Under the pieces are notes generated by a model. That model was not told the origin of the DNA. It worked only from the letters and a program-made list of their open reading frames with translations, and did no database searches. From the NCBI RefSeq assembly GCF_000004195.4, contig NC_030679.2:34523712-34587711 (forward strand): a stretch of DNA of 64,000 nucleotides. The letters are read 5' to 3'. This stretch comes from Xenopus tropicalis (Eukaryota; Chordata; Amphibia; Anura; Pipidae). Of the stretch, positions 1-11,533 are shown piece by piece. Every line of letters starts with the position of its first letter. Position 1 is the first letter of the stretch. The translations under genes were made by a program, and so were the position numbers.

Positions 1-37
1 AACATGTTGTTCATGAGCCGCTGGTTGGGGATCACTG
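1..37 (+). repeat. hAT MITE, right-end fragment cut by the window edge
   Basis: The first 37 bases match the right end of the complete hAT MITE at 33294-33600 (shared 'catgttg.tcatgagcc', 'ctggttg', terminal 'cactg'). The left part lies outside the window, so target duplication cannot be checked. It is non-coding. Confidence 0.75.
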
Positions 38-1135
38 CCAAAGATATTCATTAAACAAATGCTCAAGTAAAAAAAGGGTGGACATATCTTTCACCTTGTT
101 ATGAGTTAAGAAGGGTCCTGACCCAATGTTTGACCTCAAAGAGGGGCTTCACTAATGAATTAATGAAAAAAACCACTGATAGAGAAAATCCATGTTTAAA
201 TAAAAGGATGAATAGGATACCACAAATCTTCCTCGTTTGCACTGCTACAAAGTGCATGTGTTGATCCAAAGCATTTTCTGCACATTGTTTTTTGTAGGTA
301 CTTTCCTGTAGGTTCTGGTATAATGCAATTAAGTAGGCTCTACTTGCATAGCAAGACCAAAAAAAGCTTTTGAACAGAAGATAAAATACATGCCTTCCTA
401 GGAAGATGGATGGATTTTATTTAAATGTAATTTAATTGAATTTTAATAGTTTCAACTTTTTCTTATATGAATGGCATATGCAAGACACATGCCTGTTTAA
501 GCCCACAATCTGTACAGTAAATTTATAGCAATTTACCAGTGGGTTAGTAGCTTTGAAAATAATCTGTCTGGAAAACAACACTCAAGCCTTTTGGGCAAAC
601 TACTTACAGAGAATTGCTGGTCATATCACAAATTATGTCCAATTACTGAAATGATGAAAGTGCGTTTAATGAAAGTTAAGCATGAGTTGACAAAGGTGAC
701 ATTGAATATAATAATGATTAGATTATCATTTTCTCAAGATGGCATTTCATGATTATAATAACGCTGATCAAAATAATTAAACCATTGTAGAAGGTAAAGT
801 ACACGCTAAAAAATAAAACAGTACAGGAAAAAGTTTAATAGGGTCTGATATGGAGGGAATGCATTAGCTGCAATTACTGAATCTAGTGTAATTGTCAAGA
901 AGACAATAGCAAAGTGTGGCTGAGTTTATGCTGCTGTATACAGAACCATTTTAAAGAGAAAATACACATTTATAAGAAGGAATTGCCTAACATGAACGTA
1001 ACAAACTTCCATAGGCAGGTGTTACACTTTATACTCCATGCTATAACCTGATGGGCTAATAGGAAATGTATGAACTACCATGTTTGTCTCAACAAACTGC
1101 AAAGCAATAACCAAATCTATATAGTCTTATATATA
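38..1135. other. No gene seen; AT-rich unique sequence
   Basis: About 1.1 kb of AT-rich sequence without an open frame of note, a recognised repeat or an RNA gene. Confidence 0.5.
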
Positions 1136-1495
1136 GGGGCAGATTTATCAAAACATGAGTTCAAATCCTGAATGGGAAAAATTCGGATTGGAAACGAAAA
1201 TTTCTGAAGATCGCAAATATCACGAAAATGCTTCCGAAAAAATAATATTAGTCATGATAATATTGTATTGGCGATCCGAAAGTCAAAAAAATTTCGTAGC
1301 AAACGATTGTAAACAGTGGCAAAACTGATCCGATTTTTCCTGTTAAAATATGAAAAAGTCGTGCAAGCGTCGAAAAAGTCGCGCAAATGTCGAAAAAGAC
1401 GTGCAAGGTACGAAAAAGTTGTGGAAAATATGCTCATTACGAAAAAAACGTGTTCGGACGCATTCGGAGCGTTCGTGGATTAGTAAATGTGACCC
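1136..1495. repeat. MITE with 'gataaatgtgcccc'-type ends
   Basis: The element begins 'ggggcagatttatcaaaa' and ends 'agtaaatgtgaccc', which are imperfect inverted ends flanked by 'ata' on both sides. The inside holds 'atcgcaaatatcacgaaaatgctt' -like sequence (seen around 1210-1232) and 'gcgatccgaaagtca', both shared with the longer copy at 21208-22297. The right half has repeated 'cgaaaaagtcg' blocks. It is non-autonomous with no coding capacity; the superfamily is not settled from the short A/T flanks. Confidence 0.7.
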
Positions 1496-1534
1496 ATAGT
1501 CTTTTACTTTTTGGTCTTTGGAGAGTGTCTTAAG

Positions 1535-1888
1535 TTAAAGGAGAAGGAAAGGTAAAAGCTAAGTAAGCTTTATCAGAAAGGTCTATGTAAATACAGCCAT
1601 AAGCACTCACAGAATATCTGCACTGAGTCCTCTATCAAAAGAAACACAAGATTTCTTGTCTCCTTTTTTATAAACATGATCTTGGGTATCTGACTTCCTC
1701 TCTCAGAAGAATCATTCATTCCCGGGGCCAGAGTCTGCGCAGTTCTCACCTCTGTCCCTTCTCTTGCTCCCCCAGCCTACAGCAGGAAGCTATGAAGACC
1801 AAGCTAAAATGGCAGCTGTATTCTTAAACAAACAGAGGAAGCTTCTAGGGCTCTTTCTAGGGCCAAAATGACTTTCATTCTCCTTTAA
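1535..1888 (-). repeat. T2/Kolobok-type MITE (inverted relative to the copy at 8646)
   Basis: Termini are 'ttaaaggagaaggaaag' and 'ctttcattctcctttaa', both including TTAA, the target typical of the T2/Kolobok family described in Xenopus. The interior (for example 'tctatgtaaatacagcc', 'ctgcactgagtcctctat') is the reverse complement of the right half of the element at 8646-9108, so the two are the same family in opposite orientation. Confidence 0.8.
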
Positions 1889-1994
1889 ATTAAGGGAGGT
1901 ATGAGGACATGCAAGCATGTTTAGTTATGTTTAGTTATCTAATTATAAATATCTTTACCTTTTGAAAATTAAGACCTTACAAAAAAGACATGAG

Positions 1995-2276
1995 CAGGGC
2001 CGGAACTAGGGGTAGGCAGAAGAGGCAGCTGCCTAGGGCGCAACGATTGGGGGGCACCAGGCAGGAGCCTCTCCTGCCTACCCCTAGTACGCGATCAGTA
2101 ATGCGCTGCGCCGCTTTGCAGCGTACACCGCACCACGCACCCCCCCCCCCCGTTCAGACTGCGCATGCGCGTCAAAACACACAGGGGTTGGGGGCCGGGG
2201 TGTGCGCGATGTAGGTGCAGGGGCGAGGTAGCCGACTGGGTTGCCTAGGGCGCCTGGTCGGCTGGGCCCGCCCCTG
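1995..2276. repeat. hAT MITE with 8-bp target duplication
   Basis: A GC-rich 282-bp block bounded by 'cagggccgg' and 'cgcccctg', imperfect inverted ends of hAT type. The 8-bp sequence 'gacatgag' occurs immediately on both sides (1987-1994 and 2277-2284), the expected hAT target duplication. It contains a run of 13 C's near 2139-2151. Overlapping reading frames are chance products of its GC content. Confidence 0.85.
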
Positions 2277-2284
2277 GACATGAG

Positions 2285-3894
2285 AACTTTAGAAACTGAC
2301 TCTTATATTCTTATCTTTTTATTTTTAGTTTAAGTGGTTACCCCAAGTCTAGCCCTAATAGACTTTCAAATGTGGGTTTCCAGGAGTACCTAAAAGAGCA
2401 AATATGTTTTGGAGTAACTTTATGTATAACTTATGCAATTTGCGGAACTTTTGTGATGCAACCTGGCCCCATTTACGAAACAAGATTTCACAGGGCCTGG
2501 CACAACTGTACCCCCTCTTCGCCCTGATGGTGGCCTGCCTGTAAGTACAAGTTCTAGCTTCCTGATCCAATTTATTACTTTTTTTCCTTGCCAGATCCGC
2601 TATCGAGGAAGCATTTCATTTATGCAGAATATCTAGTTTTGGAATATACTCCAATATAATGGAAACATACTGGTGATTATTTACTGAGAGTCCAGACACA
2701 AGTTAAAGAGCATTAAGGGGAGGATAAGCCACCTCTGTACCTTGCACTGAATAGAAAATCCAGTGCCATTGCAATAATAAGAAAGTAAGGGAGGGGGGCA
2801 TGTTTTCTCCAGCTCATCCCTCATTAATACAGTACTGGCAAACACAGGCAGCACTAATTGGGTGAATGCAGGTCTCTTTGCTCCATTTTGAAACAGAGAC
2901 ATGCGGCAATTTCATTACCTGCTGGGCAAGTTGGCAATTTTTTGACCACCCCCCCCCACAATATTTTTCCTTTATTTTAAATGGATAAAATCATACTAAG
3001 TTATTCATACTCTGTGTGGCTGATTTAATAATATAGGAGGCAAACTGCACCAATGTAGTTGTTCATAGGAACCATGCATCAAGACTAGAGAGAGTCATCA
3101 ATCTGTGACTTTGTGACTGTATGCTTAATAAATGACTTTGTCCTTTCATCCTCTTGGTGCTATTATTCTTGCCATATGTTCTCTTACACATTGTATTCAA
3201 GAATAAGAAAATATTGTGCTATAACTGATTGCAATGAGAGCAATTTGTCAAAATATGGCCACCGAGTATTGAACCAGTTTGAGAAGTTAAAAAACCAGGC
3301 ATAGTTGTGTGAATTTGACTGGCTTGTTTCAAACTAAATGTAAAGTCAAACGCTACTGATAAATGTTAGAATCAAGAAAGCATTTGCCATTTGCAAGCTG
3401 ACACAATTAACACCGTGCTACAGATTGCAGAGCATGCCGTGTTGTCAAATAGTCTCACTTGGCATGATCCTGAATTCTGCTTTGAGAAAATTGCAAAATA
3501 TGAATGTCACATATTGACATGACATTAAAGATGCAGCATGTCACTCCGTGTCAACAAAACTTGAAAAAAATATTTAACCCCAGACTACTAATGACATGGT
3601 TACAACAGCTTGGCATTTAGTCATTACTTCAACCAATGGTTTCAGAGCCTTTGCAAAGTTCACTTTCAAACTGCCCCCATTTGTGGCTCTCCAGCTGAGG
3701 TGTAATTGCTCTAGGACCCCCAGCCCTACATAAAATAAAAATATAAACTGCATTCAGAGAATGTTCCATCCTGCCCTTCTTTTGCTTTGCTTGCTTTCAA
3801 GGATAATTTGGAACACATTTTATTTGTTTTTGAAAGCAATACTTTATGTGAAGTGGTCTAGTTAGAAAAAAAGGAATATATATATATATATATA
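2285..3894. other. No gene seen; unique AT-rich sequence ending in a TA microsatellite
   Basis: No coding region is supported. A short C run lies near 2949. About 3370-3700 is repeat-free and could be a conserved non-coding element (untested). A (TA)n tract at 3877-3894 was the landing site of the Tc1 element. Confidence 0.45.
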
Positions 3895-4093
3895 CAGGTC
3901 CTTTTCAAAAAATTAGCATATTGTGATAAAGTTCATTATTTTCTGTAATGTACTGATAAACATTAGACTTTCATATATTTTAGATTCATTACACACAACT
4001 GAAGTAGTCCAAGCCTTTTCTTGTTTTAATATTGATGATTGTGGCATACAGCTCATGAAAACCCAAAATTCCTATCTCAAAAAATTAGCATAT
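3895..4093 (+). repeat. Left terminal inverted repeat of the Tc1-like element
   Basis: 199 bp, starting 'caggtccttttcaaaaaa'. It is perfectly complementary to 5277-5475, with the likely transposase-binding motif near 3905-3922 and again near 4076-4093. Reading frames over it are non-coding shadows. Confidence 0.95.
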
Positions 4094-4222
4094 CATGAAA
4101 AGGTTCTCCAAACGAGCTATTAACCTAATCATCTGAATCAACTAATTAACTCTAAAAACCTTAAAAAGATTCCTGAGGTATTTAGAAACTCCCAGCCTGG
4201 TTCATTACTCAAAACCGCAATC

Positions 4223-5199
4223 ATGGGTAAGACTGCCAACCTGACTGCTGTCCAGAAGGCCATCATTGACACCCTCAAGCAAGAGGGTAAGACACAGAAA
4301 GAAATTTCTGAACGAATAGGCTGTTCCCAGAGTGCTGTATCAAGGCACCTCAGTGGGAAGTCTGTGGGAAGGAAAAAGTGTGGCAGAAAACGCTGCACAA
4401 CGAGAAGAGGTGACCGGGCCCTGAGGAAGATTGTGGAGAAGGACCGATTCCTGACCTTGGGGGACCTGCGGAAGCAGTGGACTGAGTCTGGAGTAGAAAC
4501 ATCCAGAGCCACCGTGTACAGGCGTGTGCAGGAAATGGGCTACAGGTGCTGCATTCCCCAGGTCAAGCCACTTTTGAACCAGAAAGAGCGGCAGAAGTGC
4601 CTGACCTGGGCTACAGAGAAGCAGCACTGGACTGTTGCTCAGTGGTCCAAAGTATGTCATTCGGAAATCAAGGTGCCAGAGTCTGGAGGAAGACTGGGGA
4701 GAGGGAAATACCAAAATGCCTGAAGTCCAGTGTCAAGTACCCACAGTCAGTGATGGTCTGGGGTGCCATGTCAGCTGCTGGTGTTGGTCCACTGTGTTTT
4801 ATCAAGGGCAGGGTCAATGCAGCTAGCTATCAGGAGATTTTGGAGCACTTCATGCTTCCATCTGCTGAAAAGCTTTATGGAGATGAAGATTTCATTTTTC
4901 AGCACAACCTGGCACCTGCTCACAGTGCCAAAACCACTGGTAAATGGTTTACTGACCATGGTATTACTGTGCTCAATTGGCCTGCCAACTCTCCTGACCT
5001 GAACCCCATAGAGAATCTGTGGGATATTGTGAAGAGAAAGTTGAGAGACACAAGACCCAACACTCTGGATGAGTTTAAGGCCGCTATTGAAGCATCCTGG
5101 GCCTCCATAACACCTGAGCAGTGCCACAGGCTGATTGCCTCCATGCCACGCCACATTGAAGCAGTCATTTCTGCAAAAGGATTCCCGACCAAGTATTGA
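4223..5199 (+). pseudogene. Tc1-like transposase, frameshifted, catalytic residues lost
   Basis: Transposases of this family bind the element ends through a paired-like bipartite helix-turn-helix and cut with a DD34E triad. The first part (from ATG 4223) has the N-terminal helix-turn-helix ('EISERIGCSQSAVSRH'), a basic GRKR-like linker and a second DNA-binding half. At about 4654, after 'WSKV', the frame moves by one base, and the stretch that normally holds the first catalytic Asp is absent. By family comparison I infer a deletion of roughly 25-30 nt. The second part (about 4654-5199) keeps 'VMVWGAM', 'NSPDLNPIENLW' and the catalytic Glu. The second catalytic Asp position reads Asn ('FQHNLAPAH'), exactly 34 residues before that Glu. 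Two of the three catalytic acids are therefore missing and the product cannot be active. Confidence 0.93.
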
Positions 5200-5276
5200 G
5201 TGCATAACTGAACATAATTATTTGAAGGTTGACTTTTTTTGTATTAAAAACACTTTTCTTTTATTGGTCGGATGAA

Positions 5277-5475
5277 ATATGCTAATTTTTTGAGATAGGA
5301 ATTTTGGGTTTTCATGAGCTGTATGCCACAATCATCAATATTAAAACAAGAAAAGGCTTGGACTACTTCAGTTGTGTGTAATGAATCTAAAATATATGAA
5401 AGTCTAATGTTTATCAGTACATTACAGAAAATAATGAACTTTATCACAATATGCTAATTTTTTGAAAAGGACCTG
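5277..5475 (-). repeat. Right terminal inverted repeat of the Tc1-like element
   Basis: Exact reverse complement of 3895-4093, ending 'ttttgaaaaggacctg' before the TA target duplication. Confidence 0.95.
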
Positions 5476-5492
5476 TATGTATATATAAAAAC

Positions 5493-5898
5493 TAGTGATG
5501 AGCAAATCTGTCCCATTTTGCTTCGCCATAAAATTTGCAAAACGGCAAGAAAATTTGCAAAATGGCAAAAATTTAGCGAAACGCATTTGTCGTGCAATTT
5601 TTTTGTTGCTCGCTTCTATTTTTTTGTCGCCCGCATCCATTTTTTTGTTGCCCGCGTCTATTTTTTTTGTCACCCACGTCTATTTTTTGTCACCTGCGTT
5701 TTTTTTGATGCAGTCACGTGTTTTTTTTACGGGACCGCGCTTTTTTTGATGCGTCCGTGCCCTTCTTTGACGCGCAACAAAAAAATTTCCGCACAACAAA
5801 TTTTTCCGCACTGAATTTTCACATAAGTTTCGCTAAACAATTCGCCAATGGCGAAATGCGGAAATTCGCTGCGAATCCATGCCTGCCAAAAAAAATGC
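5493..5898 (+). repeat. 'gtgatgagcgaat' MITE, 3' end lost
   Basis: It starts 'tagtgatgagcaaatctg' and runs through the family's typical 'cgccaatggcgaaa' and 'gaatccatgcctgcc' segments. The expected right terminus 'ttcgctcatcacta' is missing. A T2-type MITE begins at once (5899), so the end was probably removed or displaced by that insertion. A complete relative is at 16693-16945. Confidence 0.75.
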
Positions 5899-6405
5899 TT
5901 AAAGGAGACGTATCCTAAAAAAATTAAGAATTTACCAGAGAATTATACTCCTCTAGATATAGAAGGAATGTGCTTAAAAAAGTTGTATTTCAGACTGATT
6001 TATTGAGAAATTCCACCAAAACTCCACTAGTCCCGCCCATCAGTTACATTTCCTGCTGGCTGAATTCTCTGGATGAGCTGGGGAGCCGGTGGCCCTCCAT
6101 ACACTGCACTGTAGGATAGGAACCAATCAGCAGCTAGGCTGACCTTATAGGGAACTGAAGCCTGTTTTTGCTTGTGGGAGTGCAGGGCTGTGATTGGCTA
6201 TCCCCCTCCTACTGTGCTTCTGGCAGAAACCGTTAGGACACGCCCACTCTCCACTTCAAACTTGTACAGAGAAGTGAGAGGATCTAAAGGGAGCTTTTTT
6301 ACAGATAGGATTAATTTTTAGCACAAAGTGAAACCAGCACCGTATATTATTCATAATTGCCTACAAAATTAGGGTTTTCCCATTTATCCAATATGTCCCC
6401 TTTAA
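5899..6405 (+). repeat. T2/Kolobok-type MITE
   Basis: Termini 'ttaaaggagacgtatcc' and 'atatgtcccctttaa' are imperfect inverted repeats including TTAA on both sides. The inside segment 'attggctatccccctccta' is also found in the element at 39581, so the two share a subfamily. No coding capacity. Confidence 0.8.
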
Positions 6406-7481
6406 TGCTTTGTTTCTAGAATGCACCTCATTATATACTGATGACTTTAATGACACAACCAGAGGACTTCCAGCTTTTTATGATATGTATTTCACTACCC
6501 CAAGGATGTAATACTGCTGAGTTTACTACAGCCCTAGAGAATAAAGGAAAGAAAAAAAAAAAGGAAAGCGCTGACCTGAAAGTAGAAAGCTTTTATCATG
6601 ATTGATTAGGAAATAAAAACAGACTGCAATTCTGATTTAAATGTTTGACTATGTTCAGGGCTGCAGTCTTAATCATAATGTGTTTGCATGATCATTTTTT
6701 AGCGCTTGTGCACACATTATTTGTAATAAAACTCTCTGCATTGCTAATCAATACCAAAGTACAAAAGAACTGTATTAATGATGATGGCATAAACCAATAC
6801 AATGAAATTGCACAAAATTATGGCTCATTTGCAGAAAGATAAAGCTCAGACCATTTTATGAAGAGCATTTTAAAGGTTTATAACAGCTAAAACAGATCAC
6901 TGGTAATATGAAAAGGAAGAATGCAACTTGAACTCATACGTGATATTCTTTTGCTCTACTACTAAATGTCCTTGGCAAAACCAAAAATAATAATTAAAAA
7001 TAAATAAATAAAATAAGTAGTTCTGGGGGTAACTGTCATGTTTAGTTTTAAATAGCTGCCATACACCTCTGTCTATAGTCCGGTTAAAAAATACGCTTTT
7101 GCTAAGGAAGAGGGAAATAACAAGGTTGAGGAGGTGTTAGTGGAAAGGGGACCAACACTAATATGTGGCAGTGCCAAACAGAACCAGATACAAAGAGGGT
7201 TAAAAATAAGAATGGAGTATTGCTGTGTAGAATGGGAAAGAGACAAATGAAGGATGAAATCAAATGGGAAGGTGGAGAGCAAAGGATAAGGTTAATTACA
7301 GGAAAAGCTGAAAATACATAAGCTGTACATATTAAACGGAGGAGAACAGGGACTGTATAAAGTATAATTCTAAGCAATTTTCCAATATACATTAATTACA
7401 AAGTTCCAGTAACCTTCATCTTATTTGTTAATGCAAAACTGATAACAGTATTTGTTTATCCATTTTTTCTTCCCTCTGTAA
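6406..7481. other. No gene seen; unique sequence with A-rich patches
   Basis: Mostly AT-rich unique DNA with an A/TAAA-rich tract around 6985-7020. No supported gene or complete element. Confidence 0.45.
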
Positions 7482-7732
7482 AAGTGGCCATACACAGGTC
7501 AAGGAAGGGCCAGGTTGGCAACTTATTGGCCCATGTATGGGGCCCACTGACGTGCCTTCCCAGTGGATATTTAACCAAAAATTTGTCAGATACCAATTGG
7601 AAAGGTTTTAAAATCCAATTGAACAAGGAATACATTAATGCATTTATGTGGTTATCATCTGACAGGCCACCATAGCCCTTCCAGTTGTTGGCTCGAGGGT
7701 AAGTGATTTGGATCTGCAATGTATGGCCACCT
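7482..7732. repeat. Harbinger-like MITE, diverged
   Basis: Ends 'aagtggccatacacagg' and 'atgtatggccacct' match those of the better-preserved element at 49214-49433. The target duplication is not clear here. Non-coding. Confidence 0.65.
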
Positions 7733-8645
7733 GTAGATTCTTAAAACAATGTAATAGGTGTCAGATCTCCTTTAGATATAGTATTCATCTTGGCTTGGAA
7801 CATTGATTTAGAATTCAGAGCTGGGAGTGCAGAGAATGCAGCCAGACAGATGCTGCTTTCAATAGCAATTAGATTTACAAATAACTTTAAAAACATTTAT
7901 ATGTTCCTTAGAGTTACATCTTTCATTGTGGAAAATCAGTTTTTGAGTGGAGTACGCTTTTAACACAATGGAGAAACACACGGAAAAGTAGAATGGGGGG
8001 GGGAAACACCAAGCTTGCAAAACTGAAAAAAGGAATTTGGGGGAAAGAATAGAATTTGGGAGGGGAAGAGAAAGAACAGGTACAGAAGAGGACAAACAAA
8101 AGCAAAATAGAGGACAGCAGTAGGTGGAGGATATCTGATGGTGGCAGCGGCACTATAACATTCATATATTGTGTTGCCACCAAGGAAGGCTGTACCTGAC
8201 AAGACAAATGATCTCACAAAGGCACACAAATACCTTGTTTGACCTTTTTCAAAGGTATGCCTGATGCTCCACACTCATTTAAATTAATTTATGTGAGAAC
8301 AAATACATTTTGTGCAAAAACACACTACAAGTATCCCCCACTTTATACAAAACAGTGATGGCTATAGGACATAAAACTATATTAAGTTAACATAATAAGT
8401 CATCCTTGGCCTAGACAGTATTCAACTTGCTTTTAATTGTTTCATCATTATAACTTTTTTGTTTTACAGTATATTTATGGTGTGAATAACATTCTCTGAA
8501 CTGCCCTCTGAGTCTTTGTAATGGTGTAAATAGCATGGGGAATTTCATATTCACCACTAAACATTTTTAAAATGCAATAAATGTGCTGCAACAATATGGC
8601 CCCTCTGTCTGCATTCAAATAATAAATCCCTGCTAATTACCTATA
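7733..8645. other. No gene seen; G-rich/A-rich unique sequence
   Basis: Purine-rich stretch at about 7975-8110 gives apparent reading frames on the minus strand by composition only. Nothing else recognised. Confidence 0.45.
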
Positions 8646-9108
8646 TTAAAGGAGAAGGAAAGTCATTTTGGCATTTTACTGCCAATAGATTTGCCACATT
8701 TGTGCCACCTAGAACATTTATTCTGCAGAGAGAAGCTTTACCATACCTGAATAAAGAGCCCTAGAAGCTTTCTTTGTTTGTTTAAGATTGCAGCTGCCAT
8801 TTTAGCTTGATCACCATAGCTTCCTGCTTGCAGCTCTAGCCCTTATAGCTCAGATTACACATTCCTTAGGGTGGGGGGAGTGAGTTTTATGAATTCTTAT
8901 GTGAGGGGGGAGCTGGAGAGGGAAGAGAACTGCGCAGACTCTTGGAAGTCAGATACCCTAAGAACATGTTTACAAAAAAGGAGAAAATAAATCCTGTGTT
9001 TCTTTTGATAGAGGACTCAGTGCAGCTTTTCTGTGAGTGCTTATAGCTGTATTTACATAGACCTTTCTGATAAAGCTTACTTAGTTTTTACCTCGCCTTC
9101 TCCTTTAA
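8646..9108 (+). repeat. T2/Kolobok-type MITE
   Basis: Bounded by 'ttaaaggagaaggaaag' and 'cgccttctcctttaa' with TTAA at both ends (463 bp). Its right half matches the element at 1535-1888 in reverse orientation. Non-autonomous. Confidence 0.82.
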
Positions 9109-9428
9109 TATGCAACAGGACAGTCAGTTATTTTATGCTTGCCCAAATATTGTCTCCATAGTCCATACTATGAAGTGTACTTTGAGGAACCAAATTTTCA
9201 CTCAGGGTCCTGTAAAACAGGGCTCTTATTTGGGAGACTGAATTGTTGTGCTGCATATTTTAATGTATTGGGTTGGGAGCTCAGAGATCTTTGTAAATTG
9301 CAGTCCTGAAAGCATTTAGCAATGTAATGTGTTCACTGGCTTTGATGTCTAGGTATTATTTTCTGTGAGGTGATAATCTGTTGCTGGTGATATATTTTTA
9401 ACATTATAAATTACCAATTACCCTGTTT

Positions 9429-9640
9429 ATCTAGTATAAATAAATCTAAAACAACTGGACTTGTTAAGAAATCATTGAAGACGTTTCACTACTCATCCGA
9501 GCAGCTTCTTCAGTTCAACTGAAGAAGCTGCTCGGATGAGTAGTGAAACGTCTTCAATGATTTCTTAACAAGTCCAGTTGCTTTAGATTTATTTATACTA
9601 GATATACCATGACCTGGATGAATGAAAATCTTCATAGACA
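9429..9640 (+). mobile_element. Foldback retroelement insertion, Penelope-like (inferred)
   Basis: The insertion is flanked by a 13-bp direct repeat 'aattaccctgttt' (9416-9428 and 9641-9653), a target duplication of retroelement type. Its body is a near-perfect palindrome: arms 9428-9515 and 9517-9604 pair around a single base at 9516 with one mismatch. An unpaired tail follows (9605-9640, ending 'gaaaatcttcatagac'). The right arm holds 'ggatgagtagtgaaacgtc' (9534-9552), resembling the hammerhead-ribozyme core found in Penelope-like elements, and the left arm holds its inverse. Family assignment is inferred from structure and motif; no coding region remains. Confidence 0.6.
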
Positions 9641-9653
9641 AATTACCCTGTTT

Positions 9654-11242
9654 CTTTTACAAAAAATGTATCATAGTGAGCACATATAGGTGTAGTCTTT
9701 AAAGCCAGAAGGGCCTGGAAAAATGGAACTCTATTGCTTCCCTCTCTCTGTTTCTTTCTTCTTCCCACCCAATATTTTCATGTTGGCTATACCAATCACA
9801 CAACACAAGAATGAATCCAATGCAAACTGAAACTTTCTTTAGATTAAAAGATACTGTACTGAGCAACTGCTGCTTGAGGATGCTGGGAGCTGCAGCTGGC
9901 TATGCCTAGAATGCCTGGTCTTAGGTCAGACAATCTGGTGAGAGCATCTTCTAATTCACTGACCTATTTTTAAAAAGATATATGATTAAGTCTTTGCAGT
10001 TCTCTGCCCTCAAGGACATATTTAAGAATCCCTGCCCTAAATGTCCTGAACATCTTCTTCACTGTGACATTATATTCTACCGCTTTCTTTTGAAACAAAA
10101 AAATGAGACAACAACCCTTTCATCATCCTAAATAGACTTGGTGGCACTAATTGGTCTACATATGGAGTTGGTCTATTCTTACAAATAGTTTAGTTCTGCT
10201 TAGCAGTAACATTGCGGAGGAGTTTCAAGCAAATTGTTCGCTACCGCAGCTGCACTTGGCTGGCTGGCCTCCAGACACTAGGAAGTTTGGGAATTACTCC
10301 AGTTTCTAGCCTTCTGCTCAAATTAGAAAAGTTGCATCCAGCTAGTCTTAAATGAGAACTAATACGAACAAATATATTTACCTCTGAATCTATTGCTATT
10401 TCTCTTTATTTATATCACTCTATATGTATTTATTAATATGCACCCACTCCATTAAATAAATATGAAACCTTCTCTCATTATACGTTGGGATTTTAATAAA
10501 GACATCAGACAAATGTTGATGTATATTGTATAGTTTATAGTTTTATGTTTTTTATAGTCCATCATTCATTGGAGAACAAATCTCAAACTATGCTGAAATC
10601 AACTTACTGGGCAAGAATGGAAGCAGCCCCCTCATACACCCTCTTCAGATAACTGCACTCAATACAATCATATCAGGAAGCAATGAAAATGTTTGGCCAC
10701 AGCTTTATTTAAATACAATTTACTCTCAATTTACATTTGACATTATTTCTAACCTGAAAAGTACAACCAAGTCCCTGGCAGTGACCCAAAATTATTTTAA
10801 ATTGCAGTATGACTGTACAAAATACCACTAGCCGACAAATAATCGGCTAGGGGATTCGCTGGGCTGCCCACTAACTAAAATTAAACCATTACCTCCCAGT
10901 GACTGCCTAAACTTAGTGAGGTCTCAGCAAAAGGTCCCACTTTGGTCCTACCAAAACAACATCTTTTCCATCAAATCCACTGCCAGGGACTCATATTCAC
11001 TGTGACATGCCAACCCCAAGAACCCAGATCCCCCTGAACCATATCCCTCAACCCTCAGGCCATACTCTTGACAGCACTGGGCGGGTGTTACTGCTCTTCT
11101 CTTCAAAATGGCTACCTTCCTCATGCTAAAGTCCTCTTATGCTCCACCTCTGATGCTTTCCCTTGTTGCTCAACCCTTTTTCTGCCTGCTCTACTCCACC
11201 CTGTCATCAGCTACTTTTGCTTAATAGCTTTGCACCTATACT
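9654..11242. other. No gene seen; unique sequence
   Basis: No supported gene, RNA or complete transposon. Small reading frames such as 11068-11265 lack any recognisable motif and run into the MITE at 11243. Confidence 0.45.
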
Positions 11243-11533
11243 TTAAAGGGGACCTGTTACCCTAAGAAATAATTCCAGATTGTTTTCAATTGTGTTTGTC
11301 AAGCAAAATAAACTTCACTTCTCCATATAAATTAGTTTAATCTTATGTTCTTCAGTCTTGGAATTTACCTAAGGCATAGGGCAGGCAATATATGATTGAC
11401 AGCTGGGATTTTTTAAATGTGTTTATAATGGGTATGGATGTGTTAATAAAAAAATGAGTTTGGGTTACATATTTAATTTAAAATGGGCTTTTATTATAGA
11501 GCTTTTTATGCCTAGGTGACAGGTCCACTTTAA
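11243..11533 (+). repeat. T2/Kolobok-type MITE
   Basis: Termini 'ttaaaggggacctgttac' and 'gtgacaggtccactttaa' are inverted repeats including TTAA on both sides (291 bp). Non-coding. Confidence 0.8.

Larger units (their letters stand above)
3895..5475 (+). mobile_element. Tc1-like DNA transposon, full-length, defective
   Basis: The 1581-bp element lies between TA dinucleotides (3893-3894 and 5476-5477), the Tc1/mariner target duplication, and was inserted in a (TA)n tract. Its ends are inverted repeats of 199 bp that I find identical base for base. Each end carries the motif 'caaaaaattagcatat' twice, at the outer and inner edges, the IR/DR arrangement of transposase-binding sites known from Sleeping Beauty-type Tc1 elements. 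The single gene inside is disrupted (4223-5199). Identical ends point to a recent insertion, and intact ends could in principle be moved by transposase from another copy. Confidence 0.95.

Noticed and set aside
4138..5205. Minus-strand frames across the transposase
   Set aside because: They are antisense shadows of the Tc1 transposase.
9533..9552. An active hammerhead ribozyme at this copy
   Set aside because: The core has G where U is required and only a one-base-pair stem II, so at most it is a relic. It is kept as a family-level hypothesis only.
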